Of a stretch of DNA of 5,650 nucleotides, positions 5,325-5,650 are shown in pieces. Below the pieces are notes generated by a model. That model was given only the letters and a program-made list of their open reading frames with translations, was not told the DNA's origin and did no database searches. The stretch spans positions 1 to 5,650 of the forward strand of contig CAKOVH010000021.1 of NCBI GenBank assembly GCA_934121885.1, read 5' to 3'. A program made the position numbers and the translations under genes. The stretch's first letter is position 1. Every line of letters begins with the position of its first letter. The stretch comes from an uncultured Clostridia bacterium. GTDB lineage: Bacteria > Bacillota > Clostridia > TANB77 > CAG-508.

Positions 5325-5650
5325 ATGCAGGAAACAAACGGAATAACATTAATAGCGCTAGTAGTAACAATAATAATATTAATAATCTTAGCAACAGTAA
5401 GTATAAATGCAGTGTTTGGAGAAAGAGGCTTAATAAAAAGAGCAGAACAATCAAGTGATGTAGCTAAAGAATCAGCAGCAAGAGAAAAGCTAGAATTAAA
5501 ATTAGGAGAATATAAATTTGATATATATGAACAAAATATAAATGATGCAGCAGTGAAAGATAGTTATCTTTGCACAATTTTAAGTGAATTAGGACCAACC
5601 AAAGAAGCGACAGATACAAAATATTATGAAGTAATAGTAGATGACTATGT
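5325..5650 (+). CDS. Type IV pilin-like protein (prepilin N terminus), right end outside window, start uncertain
   Basis: The reading frame gives 108 residues to the window edge, starting MQETNG then ITLIALVVTIIILIILATV. This is a class of prepilin N terminus seen in clostridial pilin-like proteins: a Gly for prepilin-peptidase cleavage, then a 20-residue hydrophobic helix and SINAVFGERGLIKRAEQSSD as the continuing polar helix. The usual Glu at mature position 5 is Ala. The later part (KLGEYKFDIYEQ and beyond) is polar, with one Cys. Pseudopilins assemble in the membrane as part of pilus, secretion or uptake machinery; the specific role is unknown. ATG 5325 is the only in-frame start after a TAA at 5316-5318, but it lacks a ribosome-binding site and its leader has no positive charge. 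The well-placed ATG at 5306 reads MKSIMQNAGNK and would join this frame after a one-base skip. The gene may be frameshifted, or start unusually at 5325. Confidence 0.75.
   Translation, partial: MQETNGITLIALVVTIIILIILATVSINAVFGERGLIKRAEQSSDVAKESAAREKLELKLGEYKFDIYEQNINDAAVKDSYLCTILSELGPTKEATDTKYYEVIVDDY

Noticed and set aside
5197..5454. Minus-strand frame encoding a Leu/Phe-rich product
   Set aside because: Its composition is the antisense of A/T-rich and ATA/TTA-rich plus-strand sequence; it crosses the plus-strand promoter and pilin helix.

Overview
The window comes from an AT-rich genome, most likely a low-GC member of the Bacillota (Clostridia-like). This rests on A/T-ending codons throughout, purine-rich Shine-Dalgarno sites (AAGGA, AAAGGA, AGGAGGG), clostridial-type glycolytic enzymes, and a GITLIALVV-type pilin-like gene at the right edge. 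The species cannot be fixed from the sequence.

Left half (1-2743, plus strand): this is the end of a glycolytic operon. It holds the 3' part of gpmI (cofactor-independent phosphoglycerate mutase), then a 208-residue protein that I read as a YezG/DUF600-type immunity protein, then a complete eno (enolase). GpmI and enolase catalyse consecutive steps, 3-phosphoglycerate to 2-phosphoglycerate to phosphoenolpyruvate. The gene between them has no metabolic role that I can see and no toxin partner in the window. After eno come a 10-bp hairpin with a GTAA tetraloop, a tRNA-Gln with the CUG anticodon and an encoded CCA end, and a perfect 16-bp A/T-flanked hairpin that should terminate transcription from both sides.

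Middle (2763-4490, minus strand): one large gene encodes a 575-residue protein with two N-terminal XRE/Cro-type helix-turn-helix units. A long C-terminal region, which I do not recognise as a named domain, probably senses a signal. The gene has its own extended -10 promoter and converges on the tRNA. An inverted repeat upstream of this promoter is a possible operator.

Right part (4491-5650, plus strand): a divergently transcribed gene encodes a small protein anchored by one membrane helix. It is followed by a non-coding stretch with three tandem 11-bp repeats placed directly upstream of a good sigma-A-type promoter. That promoter drives a type IV pilin-like gene that runs off the window. The best ribosome-binding site and start codon for this gene are one base out of register with the pilin reading frame, which makes it the most unusual point in the window.

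No mobile element, CRISPR array or clearly new multigene system is visible. The best candidates for follow-up are the pilin start, the orphan immunity-type gene inside the glycolytic operon, and the double-HTH regulator.
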